Counted from the stretch's first letter, positions 16,998-27,155 are shown. The stretch is 64,000 bases of DNA from CAVVKW01 sp963761705 (GCA_963761705.1 CAVXHK010000003.1:558001-622000), one strand, 5' to 3'. Notes: a model not told the origin generated them from the sequence alone. Program-made: numbers and translations.

Positions 16998-18277
16998 ATG
17001 GCAGCCCCCGGTTCCGAAACCTTCGTTCAGCGACTAATCGACAAATTTAGCCAGTCTCGATTTTTCACCATCTCGTTGTTGCTCCACATCGTGCTCGTCG
17101 CGATTTTTGGAACGACGGTCCTCTTTCAGGCAATCCAGGAGCCTTCCGACTTCGAGGGTGGCGAGGGTGGTTTCGTTGACGACGCGGCGATCACGGCGGC
17201 TCCGCCGACGCCGAACCAGCCGCAGCCGACGACCTTCACCGTCACGGCACCTCAGCAGCAGACCACGTCGCTCAACGCGATCACGACGATGAATCCGGAG
17301 ACGCTGGATTTCAGCATGAACACCGTGATGGCTCCGCCAACGATCACGCCGACCACGGTCGACGCCGCGACGGCCGCTCCAGCTCCCATGCCGACCAACA
17401 CGTCGGGTATGACGAAAGGCGACGCCGCCGCGATCGGCGCAACCGTGGCTGGTTGGGGTAAGGGTAACAAAACGGGATCCGGGACGGGGCTGCGCCAGCG
17501 CGAGTTCGCGATCATCGCCTACCTTGGGAAATACCGGGGGGGGAATTGGGATTCGACCGTCCAGGTCAGCCGCGGGAAAATCGAGGGAGGGAGTTTGCCC
17601 AATTTGCTTTACGTGATCTCGAAATGGTCTCGCGACAAGATCAAGACGAACGAGCGCAACGTCGAAGCGGTCGAGTTGGACAGTGATCGTCTCTTCGCCG
17701 ACCCGGTTCCGCCGTTCATCTTCATCACCGGATCGCGGGATTTTGTTCTCACGGAAAAGGAGGTCGAGAACCTCCGGAAATACGTCAAGATTGGCGGAGC
17801 GATCTGGGGTGATAGTTCGGTGCCCGGCTCCGGTCCCGCTTCGATCTCGCGTTCAAGCGTGAGATGCGCCGCGTGATTCCAGACGTCGACAAAAAGTTCG
17901 AGCCGCTCCCGGCGAATCACCCCATCTTCACAAACAACTATTATCCCGAGATCAAGTCGGCGCCACCCGGGCTGAACTTCTACCAGGAACCGGTCTATGC
18001 GTTGCGGATCTTCGGCGAGATCGCGATCCTCTACACGGCGAACGACTACGGCGACATGTGGCAGGTGGGTCTAGGCGCGGACGGGAAGATCGATCTCGGC
18101 TCGGACGAGACGGGCAAGAAAGTCGCGGTGAACCTGAACATCTGGGAACAGCGTGGGGTGTATCTTCATAACCTCGACCAAGAGTCGTTGGAGCGAAGCT
18201 TCCGCTTCGGGATCAACGTGGTGACTCATCTGTTGACCCGCTGGGATAACAAGGTGAACGCGGGTTCGCGGTTGTAG
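16998..18277 (+). pseudogene. DUF4159 membrane-anchored protein, one-base frameshift
   Basis: The first frame encodes 292 residues: one N-terminal membrane segment (SLLLHIVLVAIFGTTVLF), a Pro/Thr/Ala-rich spacer to about residue 170, then the start of DUF4159. It stops at 17876. The second frame (to 18277) continues the domain with MRRVIPDVDKKFEPLPANHPIF. Adding one base near 17834-17842 joins the two: after GSG the lost frame reads SRFDLAFKREMRRVIP, which fits the family. DUF4159 proteins have a glutamine-amidotransferase-like fold of unknown role. Either the gene is newly broken or the sequence lacks a base in the CGGTCCCGC stretch. Confidence 0.8.
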
Positions 18278-18385
18278 GGGACGGGGCTGGCCGGAGGTTG
18301 GTTTCCTGGCTTGGCCGACGCAACGGGGGGCTGCTCCGGAAGCCGCAGCGGGGACTTCCTGCCTCGGTTTTGGTAGCGGCTGCGC

Positions 18386-21043
18386 CTACCGTCGGTGCTC
18401 TTCGAGCAGCTTGATGACGAGGGCGGTCCAACCGGTCTGGTGACTGGCACCGAGACCTCGGGCGGTGTCGCCGTCGAAGTATTCGGAAAAGAGAACGTGG
18501 TCGCGCCAGTGCTCCCGGGCAAAGAGGGGGTCGCCGCCGTTGCAGGGACGCTCGCCGTTTTCGTCGGGAAGGAAAATCGCGGCTAGGCGACGGGCGAGTT
18601 CGGCGGCGATCTCGGCGAGATTTAGGTGGTTCCCTGAGCCGGTGGGGCATTCGATGCGGAAGTCGTCGCCGTAATAATGGTGGTAGCGCTCGAGCGCCTC
18701 GACGAGGAGAAAGTTAACGGGAAACCAGATCGGTCCGCGCCAATTCGAATTTCCCCCGAACAAATGGCTGTCACTCTCGCCGGGTACGTAGGCGACGCGC
18801 TCCTCGCCGCCCGGCCAGCGGAATACGAACGGGTGGTCGGCGTGGACTTTGGACAGGGACCGGATGCCGTAGGGCGAAAGAAATTCGTTCTCGTCCAGCA
18901 TCGTCGCAAGCGTCCGCCTGAGCCGCTCGCGCGACGGAATCGCGAGGATGCGGTGTTCCTCGTGGGGGCAGGTGTGGCACCAGTGGGCGACCTCGGTGAG
19001 GTCGTCGCGGTTGGCAAGGAACCAGTCCATCCGCTTCTTGAATGCGGGGAGAGCGGCAACCTGTTTTTCCTCCAGGACCTCGACGGCGATGAGCGGAAGT
19101 AGGCCGACGAGCGAGCGAGTGCGGAGGGGCTGAACGCGACCGTCGAGCTTGAGTTGGTCGTAATAAAAACCGTCGCCGTCGTCCCAGAGGCCGGTGCCGC
19201 CGAGGTCGTTCATGGCGTCGCCGATGTAAACGAAGTGTTCGAAAAATTTCGAGGCGAGGTCTTCGTAGACGGGATTTTCCTGAGCGAGTTCCAGGGCGAT
19301 GGCCAGCATCGTGAGGCAGTAGGAAGCCATCCACGCGGTGCCGTCGGCTTGTTGGAGAGTGCCGCCGGTCGGGAGTGGCTTGGATCGGTCGAAGACGCCG
19401 ATGTTGTCCAGGCCGAGGAAGCCGCCGGCGAAGAGATTATTGCCGTCGGCGTCCTTGCGGTTGACCCACCAGGTGAAGTTGAGCAGCAGCTTCTGGAAAG
19501 TGCCTTCGAGAAAGGGTCGGTCGCGCTGCCCGCGGGCGGCGGTGAGTTTGTAAACGCGCCAGGCCGCCCACGCGTGAACGGGTGGATTTACGTCCGAGAA
19601 GTTCCACTCGTAGGCGGGGATCTGGCCGTTCGGGTGGAGGTACCACTCGCGGAGGAAGAGCGTGAGCTGGGCTTTCGCGAAGCCCGGATCAATGCGGGCG
19701 AAGGGGAGCATGTGAAAGGCCGAATCCCACGCGGCGAACCACGGGTATTCCCATTTGTCGGGCATCGAGAGGACGTCGCGGGCGTAGACGTGCGGCCACT
19801 TTGCGTTGCGTCCCGACCGGCGGGCTCCGGGCGGGACGGGGCCATTCGCGTCGCCGTCGAGCCAGTCTTCGACGATGTAGTGGTAGAATTGTTTGCTCCA
19901 GACGAGGCCCGCGTAGCCTTGGCGGGTGACGGCGCGCGCGGTTTCCGACAAAGTGTGGGGAGCGACGGCGTCGTGGAAGGCGTTGGCCTCGGCCATGCGG
20001 ATTGCGAAGGTCTCAGCGCTCGTCGCGGGCGGATGGTCGGTCGTCTTCGAAGCGAGGCGGAAGTGGTGGGTGCGGGATTCGCCGGGACCAAGATCGCCGG
20101 TGAGGTGGGGCGCGAATTTCGTCCCGTGGGTTGCGTTCGTCGCGGAGGCATCGCCGTGAATCACGGTGGCGTGAAAGCCGTCTTTGACGAAAGGCGAGGC
20201 GTTCGGCTGCCCGTAGAGTCGGGCGAAGTTTGTTTCGTTCTCGGTGAAGAGCGGTGGGGCGTCGGCTTCGTCGTAGCGGAAGGTGAAGTCGCCGAGCTTG
20301 GGGTGCGATCCGTCGATTTCACCCGGACGGGCGAGCAAGAGGGTCGGCTTCGTCGCGAGGCTCTCGTGCGCCGCGCCCCACGTCCAATCGTTGCGAAACC
20401 AGAGGGTCGGGAGGAGGTGATACGGCGCGGGGTCGGGGCCGCGGTTGGTGACGGTGATTCGGATCGCGATGTCGTCCGGGGCAGCCTTGGCGTATTCTGC
20501 CATGACGTCGAAGTATCGTTCGTCGGCGAAGATGCCCGTGTCGCTGAGCTCGAACTCGCGGTCGCGGAGTCCGCGGCGGCCATTTTCGGCGACGAGCTGG
20601 TCGTAGGGGAAGGCGGCGTGCGGGTATTTGTAGAGGGCGCGGAGGTAGGAGGCGGTGGGAGTGGCGTCGAGGTAGAAGTAGTGCTCCTTCACGTCCTCGC
20701 CGTGGTTGCCCTGCGGGCCGGTGAGACCAAAAAGGCGCTCCTTCAGGATGGGGTCGCGTTCGTTCCAAAGCGCGAGCGCGAAGCAGAGTTGGCAGCGGGC
20801 ATCGGTGATCCCGAGCAATCCGTCCTCGCCCCAACGATAAGCGCGGCTGCGTGCGTGGTCGTGGGGGAAGGCGCTCCAGGCGTCGCCGGTGGCGGAATAA
20901 TCCTCGCGCACCGTGCCCCATTGTCGCTCCGAGAGGTAGGGACCCCACTGCGACCAATAGCGCGCGCGCCGGTCATTCTCCTGGAGGCGTCGGTGTTCTG
21001 CAGTCACCGCGTTTTCATTAGCGATCGCTGAAGAAAATGACAA
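18386..21043 (-). CDS. GH63-type glucosidase
   Basis: Large cytoplasmic glycoside hydrolase of 885 residues with no signal peptide. The N-terminal EHRRLQENDRRARYWSQWG and GPYLSERQWGTVREDYS are typical of bacterial mannosyl-oligosaccharide glucosidase (GH63) relatives. The (alpha/alpha)6 barrel follows, with AWDSAFHMLPFA, GFLGLDNIGVFDRS and SPYGIRSLSK in the C-terminal half. The substrate is unknown; alpha-glucosides such as glucosylglycerate or trehalose-type sugars are possible. It is divergent from the TSUP-GH15 genes with 49 bp between starts. Confidence 0.85.
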   Translation of the reverse strand: MSFSSAIANENAVTAEHRRLQENDRRARYWSQWGPYLSERQWGTVREDYSATGDAWSAFPHDHARSRAYRWGEDGLLGITDARCQLCFALALWNERDPILKERLFGLTGPQGNHGEDVKEHYFYLDATPTASYLRALYKYPHAAFPYDQLVAENGRRGLRDREFELSDTGIFADERYFDVMAEYAKAAPDDIAIRITVTNRGPDPAPYHLLPTLWFRNDWTWGAAHESLATKPTLLLARPGEIDGSHPKLGDFTFRYDEADAPPLFTENETNFARLYGQPNASPFVKDGFHATVIHGDASATNATHGTKFAPHLTGDLGPGESRTHHFRLASKTTDHPPATSAETFAIRMAEANAFHDAVAPHTLSETARAVTRQGYAGLVWSKQFYHYIVEDWLDGDANGPVPPGARRSGRNAKWPHVYARDVLSMPDKWEYPWFAAWDSAFHMLPFARIDPGFAKAQLTLFLREWYLHPNGQIPAYEWNFSDVNPPVHAWAAWRVYKLTAARGQRDRPFLEGTFQKLLLNFTWWVNRKDADGNNLFAGGFLGLDNIGVFDRSKPLPTGGTLQQADGTAWMASYCLTMLAIALELAQENPVYEDLASKFFEHFVYIGDAMNDLGGTGLWDDGDGFYYDQLKLDGRVQPLRTRSLVGLLPLIAVEVLEEKQVAALPAFKKRMDWFLANRDDLTEVAHWCHTCPHEEHRILAIPSRERLRRTLATMLDENEFLSPYGIRSLSKVHADHPFVFRWPGGEERVAYVPGESDSHLFGGNSNWRGPIWFPVNFLLVEALERYHHYYGDDFRIECPTGSGNHLNLAEIAAELARRLAAIFLPDENGERPCNGGDPLFAREHWRDHVLFSEYFDGDTARGLGASHQTGWTALVIKLLEEHRR

Positions 21044-21092
21044 ACCTCGTTCGCGGCAGTGACATTTTTCGCCGGACCGATAGGAGAGCGGA

Positions 21093-22135
21093 ATGCAGTT
21101 TGATCGGCGATTGGTAGCGTGGATGGGGGGAGTCGCGTTGTTCTACGTTGGTTGGCTGATCCTCGTCGGTGGTCGTTGGTCGGTGGTGGCCGCGCATTGG
21201 CCGATCGCGGTGACGATGGCGCTCGGATCCTACGTGGCGGGGGCGACTCCGATGGGTGGTGGGACGGTGGGGTTCCCGATTCTCGTTCTGGCGTTTCATC
21301 AGGCGGCGGAGCTGGGGCGGGATTTTTCGTTCGCGGTGCAGAGCGTTGGGATGACGAGCGCGGCGTTGTTCATTTTGGCGAGACGTCAGCCGGTCGAGTG
21401 GCCGATGCTCCGGTGGGCGGTGCTGGGGTCGGCGCTCGGCACGCCGCTTGGGATCGTGTTCATCGCGCCGCTGGTGCCGGGGATCGCGGTGAAGGTTGTT
21501 TTCGCCGTGGTGTGGGCGAGCTTCGGTGTGCTGCACTTGTTTCGATTGCGAGAGTTCGCGCGACACGACGGTCTCGCTCCCACCGCCCACCGGTTTGACC
21601 GGGTCGCGGGATTGGCTACCGGCTTGCTGGCGGGTGCGACCGTGGCAGCGGTGACGGGCGTGGGCATCGACATGGCGATCTACTGCGTGCTGGTGCTGTT
21701 GTGCCAAGCGGACCTCAAAATCGCGATCCCGACGTCGGTCATTTTGATGGCGGCGACGTCACTCATCGGCCTCGCTACGAAATGGACGGTCGGCGGTGGG
21801 CTCCAGCCGGGAGTCTTCGAAAATTGGCTCGCGGCAGCACCGGTGGTGGTGGTCGGCGCGCCGCTCGGGGCATTCGTGGTCGATCGGATTGGCCGGACGC
21901 CGACTTTGTTCTTCGTATCGATCCTGTGCTTGGGCCAATTCGTTTGGGCGATGGTCGATGGCTGGTCGGGCTCGGAGTCGCTGGTCTGGCGATCTCGCTG
22001 TTCGGCGTGGGGATGCTGGTCGCTTTGTTCGGATGGTTCCACGCGATCGGCGAACGCTGGAATCGCCGACGGGAACGCTCGTCTGCTCCGACCGTTCCGG
22101 CTAGTCTCCGCGGGAATGAGTTATCAGCCGATTGA
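21093..22135 (+). pseudogene. TSUP (TauE/SafE) transporter, one-base frameshift near its end
   Basis: Membrane protein of the sulfite exporter TauE/SafE family. Eight or so hydrophobic segments are present, with the first repeat motif YVAGATPMGGGTVGFP and the second GLATGLLAGATVAAVTGVG. Up to about 21955 the frame is that of the ATG at 21093. After that the family-like sequence WLVGLGVAGLAISLFGVG continues in another frame to a TGA at 22135. Without correction the frame runs in phase into the GH15 gene and gives a false 934-residue fusion. The missing base lies within about 21950-21975, next to TCGGGCTCGG. Substrate unknown; sulfonates, sulfite or organic acids are known for the family. Confidence 0.75.
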
Positions 22136-23923
22136 GAATTACGGAGTCGTCGGCGACCTGCACACGGTCGCCTTGGTGGGAATGGACGCGTCGATCGATT
22201 TCATGTGTTTCCCTCACTTCGACTCGCCGTCGATCTTCGCGGCGATGCTCGACGACGAGAAGGGTGGGAGATTTTCCCTTGCACCGGAGATGCGGGACGC
22301 GAAGCACCGGCAGATGTATCTGCCGGACACGAACATCTTGCTCACGCGCTTTCTGGCTCACGAGGGAATCGGGGAGGTCTCGGACTTCATGCCGGTGGAG
22401 GAAAAGGGCCACGCCCACCAGATCGTTCGCCGGGCCAAGGCGGTGCGAGGTGACATCCGGTTTCGGCTGAATTTCGCGCCAGCCTTCGACTACGGGCGCT
22501 CGGGGCACAAGGTTGAGCGGACGTCCGACGGGATTGTCTTCACGAGCGAGGGCCGGGATCAGACCGCCCTCCGGCTGATCGTCCAGCACGAGGCCGAGAT
22601 CAACATCGAGAACGGAGCGGCGACCGCCGAGTTCAAGCTGCACGCGGGCGAAAGCGTGTTTGTGATCATGGAAGACGCTCGAGATTGCAACGCGCCGAGG
22701 CGGCGGCGGAGCGACGACGTCTCGGAGCTTTTCAAGGAGACGCTGAATTTCTGGCGGGGCTGGTGCCATCATTCGAACTACCGAGGCCGCTGGCGTGAGA
22801 TGGTGAAACGCTCGGCGCTCACGCTCAAAATGCTGGTCTCGCACCCGCACGGATCGATCGTCGCGGCACCGACGTTCGGCCTGCCGGAAGCCATCGGCGG
22901 CGGGCGGAATTGGGATTACCGCTACACCTGGATTCGCGATGCGTCGTTCACGATCTACGGACTCATGCGGCTTGGCTACACGGCGGAGGCGAAGCACTTC
23001 ATGGGCTGGATCGAGGAGCGCTGCCGGGAGCTGGCCGACGGTCAGATGGCGATCATGTATTCCATCGACGGGCAGTCCGATCTCCCCGAGATCAACCTCG
23101 ATCACTGGGAGGGCTACCGGAAGTCTTCGCCGGTGCGGATCGGCAACGCGGCGCACGGACAGCTCCAGCTCGACATCTACGGCGAGCTGATGGACTCGGT
23201 TTATCTCTACAACAAATACGGCGAGCCGATCTCCTACGACCTGTGGACGAGCCTCACGCGAATGATCGATTGGGTCTGCGACAACTGGAATCGGCCGGAC
23301 GAAGGGATCTGGGAGATCCGCGGAGAGAAACAGCATTTCACTTACTCTCGAGTCATGTGTTGGGTCGCGGTCGACCGGGGCGTGCGGTTGGCGCTCAAAC
23401 GCTCGTTCCCGGCACCGATGGAGCGGTGGATGAAAGTGCGCGACGAGATTTACCACGACGTCTATCGCAATTTCTGGGACCCCGATCTGCAGACGTTCGT
23501 CCAGCACCTCGGCTCGAAAGCGGTCGATGCGGCCTGTCTCCTCATGCCGATGGTGAAATTCATCGGCCCGACCGATCCGCGTTGGATCTCGACCTTGCGA
23601 GCCATCGAGAAATCGCTGGTCGCGGATTCGACCGTCTACCGCTACAGCACGGAGGACGGGGCTCACGACGGTCTCGAGGGGACGGAGGGGACCTTCTCGA
23701 TGTGCTCGTTCTGGTACGTCGAGTGCCTGTCGCGGGCGGGCGACGTGGACAAAGCGCGGTTCCTCTTCGAGAAGACCCTCGGCTACGCGAATCACCTGGG
23801 TCTCTACTCGGAGGAGTTGGGCCCTGCGGCGAGCACCTGGGCAATTTTCCCCAGGCGTTCACGCACCTCGCCCTCATCAGCGCGGCCTACAACCTAGATC
23901 AGGAGTTGACGGCCCGTCGCTAG
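22116..23923 (+). CDS. GH15 glucoamylase/trehalase-like enzyme (frameshift at C-terminus)
   Basis: About 600 residues. It starts MSYQPIENYGVVGDLHTVAL, the usual beginning of bacterial GH15 proteins with a trehalase-like N-terminal domain. The catalytic barrel contains WDYRYTWIRDASF (about residue 268), GIWEIRG (about 400) and EGTFSMCSFWYVE (about 525). The uncorrected frame ends at 23897. From about 23830 the family C-terminus GEHLGNFPQAFTHLALISA is read in another frame and stops at 23923. One missing base near GGGCCCTGCGG explains this. The start at 22116 overlaps the restored TSUP gene by 20 bp. Likely role: release of glucose from alpha-glucosides or trehalose. Confidence 0.85.
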
Positions 23924-23941
23924 GGCGGGAGCCTTCCCCTG

Positions 23942-24739
23942 ATGAAGAATTTACTGAGCACATTGGTGTTGGGAGCGATGGTCGTCGGCGGGACAAGGGC
24001 GGAAACAATGAGTCGGGAGGTGACCTATCCAGCTGGTCAGGTGATCGCCAATGGCCTGCTCGCGGTGCCCGCTGGTGAGGGAAAGCATCCCGGCGTGCTC
24101 GTGGTCCACGAGTGGTGGGGCATCAATGACTACGCGCGCGGTCGGGCAGAAATGCTGGCCGAGCTGGGCTACGTTGCGCTCGCCGTCGACATGTATGGCG
24201 ACGGGAAGACGGCGGAGCACCCGGATGACGCGGGGGCATTTGCCAAAGCGGTGATGAGCGATCTCCCGGAGGCGACCGAACGATTCGAGGCGGCGATGAA
24301 ATTTCTTGCCGCCCAGCCCGAAGTCGAGTCCGGGAAGATCGCGGCGATCGGGTATTGCTTTGGCGGTGGTATCGTCTTGCAGATGGCGGCGAGCGGCGTC
24401 GAAGGTCTGGACGCGGTGGTGAGCTTCCACGGGTCACTCGGCGCCAAAGTGCCGGACGGCGTGACGCCGACAGCGCGGATGCTGGTGCTGACGGGGACGG
24501 CCGACGAATTTGTTCCAGACGAGCAGGTGAAGGCTTTCGAGAAACGGATGAGCGCCGCGGGTGCCAATCTCACGGTCATCGAATACCCGGGCGCCGAGCA
24601 CGGGTTCACCAATCCGGATGCCGACGCGGCGGCGGCTGAGTTCGAGGTGCCGATCGGTTACGATCAGCACGCGGATCAGGCGTCGTGGGGAGAAATGAAG
24701 GAATTTCTCTCGGGTGTGTTTGGGATCGAAGGGCAGTAG
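23942..24739 (+). CDS. Dienelactone hydrolase family protein, exported
   Basis: Alpha/beta hydrolase of 265 residues with an N-terminal signal peptide (residues 1-20). The catalytic triad of dienelactone hydrolases is visible: Cys139 in GYCFGGG, Asp188 in GTADEF and His220 in AEHGF. Glu57 in HEWWG matches the residue that activates the cysteine. The natural substrate is unknown; the family also includes lactone, ester and carbohydrate-linked hydrolases. It begins 18 bp after the GH15 gene and is probably in the same transcript. Confidence 0.85.
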   Translation: MKNLLSTLVLGAMVVGGTRAETMSREVTYPAGQVIANGLLAVPAGEGKHPGVLVVHEWWGINDYARGRAEMLAELGYVALAVDMYGDGKTAEHPDDAGAFAKAVMSDLPEATERFEAAMKFLAAQPEVESGKIAAIGYCFGGGIVLQMAASGVEGLDAVVSFHGSLGAKVPDGVTPTARMLVLTGTADEFVPDEQVKAFEKRMSAAGANLTVIEYPGAEHGFTNPDADAAAAEFEVPIGYDQHADQASWGEMKEFLSGVFGIEGQ

Positions 24740-24812
24740 CGGAGAAGTCGACGGAGGGGGAGTCTGGCGCTCAGGCCCCGCTCTCTCTGCGTCTGCAAGT
24801 AAGCAGGACGCC

Positions 24813-25661
24813 TCACCCGCCGGTGGCGAAGCCGGGGTAGAGCGTCATCCCGCCGTCGACGAAGAGGGTGATCCCGTGGACGTAGTCCGACTCGTCCGAA
24901 GCAAGCCAAACAGCGGCGCGACCGATTTCTTCCGGTTCGCCGATGCGGTTGGCGGGGATGAGACGCATGAGGTCCCGGTTTTTTTCCGGGTCGCTCCACG
25001 TCTCCTTGTTGATCGGTGTCTGGATGGCACCCGGACCGATACTATTCACGCGGATGTGATGGGGCCCGACCTCCTGCGCGATGGATTTCATCATCAACAT
25101 CACACCGCCCTTCGAGGCGGCGTAGTTCACGTGACCCGCCCACGGGATCACTTCGTGAACGGAACTCATGCAGATGATCTTGCCGGCGGCGCAAGAGATC
25201 TCCGGTTTGACGCCGCGGCGCTTGAACTCGCGCACGGCAGCGCGGGCGCAGAGAAACTGGCCGGTCAGATTGACGCCGATCACTTTCTGCCACTGATCGA
25301 GCGTAATTTCGTCGAATGGAGCGTCCTGCTGGATGCCTGCGTTGTTGACCAGGATGTCGACGGTGCCAAATTCCCGACAGACCCGTTCAAACATCGCGTC
25401 GACGTCCGACTCTTTCGAGACGTCGGCCTGCACCGCGATCGCGTGACCGCCAGTCGAGCGGATGTCCGCGACGACCGCGTCGGCCTTGTCCTCGCTCCCC
25501 ACGTAGTTCACCGCGACGCTGGCTCCGGCGGCGGCGAGCGATTGGGCGACCGCCGTGCCGATCCCGGAACTGGCGCCGGTCACGATGGCCTTCTGACCTT
25601 CGAGCCGACGGCGGGTTGGCAGATTGGAAGGTGCGGAGTTGGTGTCGGTGGATTCGGTCAT
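24813..25661 (-). CDS. SDR oxidoreductase, glucose 1-dehydrogenase-like
   Basis: Classical short-chain dehydrogenase of 282 residues. The cofactor motif TGASSGIG is at 28-35, NNAG at 106-109, and the catalytic residues are Ser167 in MSSVHE, Tyr180 and Lys184 in YAASK. The MSSVHE motif and the C-terminal GxTLxVDGGM(T)LYPGF pattern closely match glucose 1-dehydrogenases. Oxidation of glucose to gluconolactone would fit the nearby GH63 and GH15 enzymes, but this is inference. It converges on the dienelactone hydrolase gene. Confidence 0.85.
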   Translation of the reverse strand: MTESTDTNSAPSNLPTRRRLEGQKAIVTGASSGIGTAVAQSLAAAGASVAVNYVGSEDKADAVVADIRSTGGHAIAVQADVSKESDVDAMFERVCREFGTVDILVNNAGIQQDAPFDEITLDQWQKVIGVNLTGQFLCARAAVREFKRRGVKPEISCAAGKIICMSSVHEVIPWAGHVNYAASKGGVMLMMKSIAQEVGPHHIRVNSIGPGAIQTPINKETWSDPEKNRDLMRLIPANRIGEPEEIGRAAVWLASDESDYVHGITLFVDGGMTLYPGFATGG

Positions 25662-25825
25662 CAGCCGTTAAACGTGCCTAGCCAGCTGAGCGGTCGCAAG
25701 TCCGGCGAGTCTTGACGACGCAATTGTGACATCCGCCAACTTTCCGAAGAAAACTTTTGATTATCCAGGTGAAACCATTGATCATCTTATCAAGAAACTA
25801 AACTAACGGTCGGAGAAACTGAAAT

Positions 25826-27031
25826 ATGGTTGGTGAAATCGAAGGAGCGCGAAAGGGAGGTGAGATTTCGACCTTTCTCAAAACGTTCGAAGGCGCGGCG
25901 GCAACTTTTGGCGAGGAGGACCAGGCGTGGTCGCTGTGGCTGCCGGAAGTGAACGCAGGCGATCGCCCCATTACGCCAGCTTCGCAGCTGTATTTTGCGG
26001 TGATTCTCCGCCACGAGGATCAGGCGTTCGCGATCAGATTTTTCTACGATTGTTCGACTGGGAAGATCCGCTATTACACGAGCGCGGTTCCGCGTGAGGT
26101 CGCGGAAGCACCGGAATTTGAGAACGCGGTCTCTGAGTTGTTCAGGCACACCTTGCCGGTGGAGCCGATTCGTCAAAGGAAGTTGCGCAGCTCGCCCAAT
26201 CGGCGGCGGCGCGAAAAGAACGCAGCGAGGCGCGAAGAAGCGCCCCAGCAGAAGCGCGAAATTCCCGCCGTCATGGCGGACCCGGTGGTGGTGACACCTC
26301 CTGTCAATCGATTGGAAGAAAGAGCGGCGACCGAGGAGCCGCGAACCGAGGCCGCTTCAGCGGTCGATCCGCAAGTCGAGGAGTTCACCAAAGCTTCCGA
26401 GCCGGCGGAGAACGCGCTTGCCGCCACGAAGGATCCGATCCCAACGACGGCCTCAGCAAAGCTGGGAGCAGGCGAAAATCTCCCGAGGCCAGCCCCGGCC
26501 CTGCCCGTCGCAAAGACGGAGTCGGTCCGGAAACCTGAAGCCGAAGCTGCCAAGTCGGCTGCGAGCCGGATTGAGCGGGCTTCCGAGCCGCTGAAGGAAG
26601 TCAAGCCGATCGCCGAGCCGCTCAGCAAGCCAGCGTCTTCGCAGCTCTCGGTTCAGAAACCAAGCGTCGCGGCAGCGGGGGAGCGCAAAGCAGTGAGTTC
26701 GGTCTGGTCGGTGATCGATTCCAAGGCGCTCGCGGTTTCTACCGCCAACCCGACGCCGACGAGGGAAGTGGCGATCGAGCCCCGGCCCGAAATGGCCGTG
26801 GCGCTTCCCGCCGAGCCGCCGAGAGTGGCGCAGGATTTTGATGGAGTCCGAAAGGTCGAGTTCGACGTCGGAGCCCGCATGCGTTCGGTTCTCATGTCGG
26901 TCATCTATGCCTGTGGGATCGTCGCAACGGTCGGGATTCTCGCTTACACCTACCTGGTCTTCACGGAGGACGCGGGAGTTAAGCACCATCGGCTGCAAAA
27001 CGAAGCGCTTCGCAGTCAAGCCGGCCGATGA
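25826..27031 (+). CDS. Unknown tail-anchored protein with Pro/Ala/Glu-rich linker
   Basis: A 401-residue protein that I do not recognise. Residues 1-115 form a compact-looking region (SLWLPEV, QLYFAVILRHEDQAFAIRFFYD) that may be a small alpha/beta domain. A basic patch RRRREKNAARREE follows near 130, then about 200 residues of low-complexity Ala, Pro, Glu and Lys. A single membrane helix lies at about 356-380 (SVIYACGIVATVGILAYTYLVF), with a short basic tail. The layout suggests a cytoplasmic N-terminal domain tethered to the inner membrane. The promoter region is shared with the divergent SDR gene. Codon use is ordinary for the window. Confidence 0.7.
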   Translation: MVGEIEGARKGGEISTFLKTFEGAAATFGEEDQAWSLWLPEVNAGDRPITPASQLYFAVILRHEDQAFAIRFFYDCSTGKIRYYTSAVPREVAEAPEFENAVSELFRHTLPVEPIRQRKLRSSPNRRRREKNAARREEAPQQKREIPAVMADPVVVTPPVNRLEERAATEEPRTEAASAVDPQVEEFTKASEPAENALAATKDPIPTTASAKLGAGENLPRPAPALPVAKTESVRKPEAEAAKSAASRIERASEPLKEVKPIAEPLSKPASSQLSVQKPSVAAAGERKAVSSVWSVIDSKALAVSTANPTPTREVAIEPRPEMAVALPAEPPRVAQDFDGVRKVEFDVGARMRSVLMSVIYACGIVATVGILAYTYLVFTEDAGVKHHRLQNEALRSQAGR

Positions 27032-27074
27032 GGTCTCAGCGGGGATTGGTGGTGGCGTCTAGTCGGAGATCGTA

Positions 27075-27093
27075 GGTCAATTTTCAATTGACC
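27075..27093. terminator. Perfect 8-bp hairpin upstream of tRNA-Val
   Basis: GGTCAATT-TTC-AATTGACC is a perfect palindrome with a 3-base loop, 44 bp after the unknown membrane-protein gene and 62 bp before the tRNA. It has no T-tract, so it could be a terminator, a processing site or an operator. Confidence 0.45.
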
Positions 27094-27155
27094 ACCCTTG
27101 GGCTGCCTCCTACTTTCTCGCCTCCCGGAAAGCTCGTTTTGAGCGAATCGGAACG

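Noticed and set aside
17820..17876. Programmed frameshifting to explain the DUF4159 break
   Set aside because: No slippery heptamer or following stem was seen, and two other genes nearby show the same kind of break.
19154..21031. Plus-strand open frame of 625 codons
   Set aside because: Antisense to the well-supported GH63 gene, with low-complexity composition and no start signal.
22101..23795. Minus-strand open frame of 564 codons
   Set aside because: Antisense to GH15; composition rich in Arg, Val and Asp with no recognisable fold.
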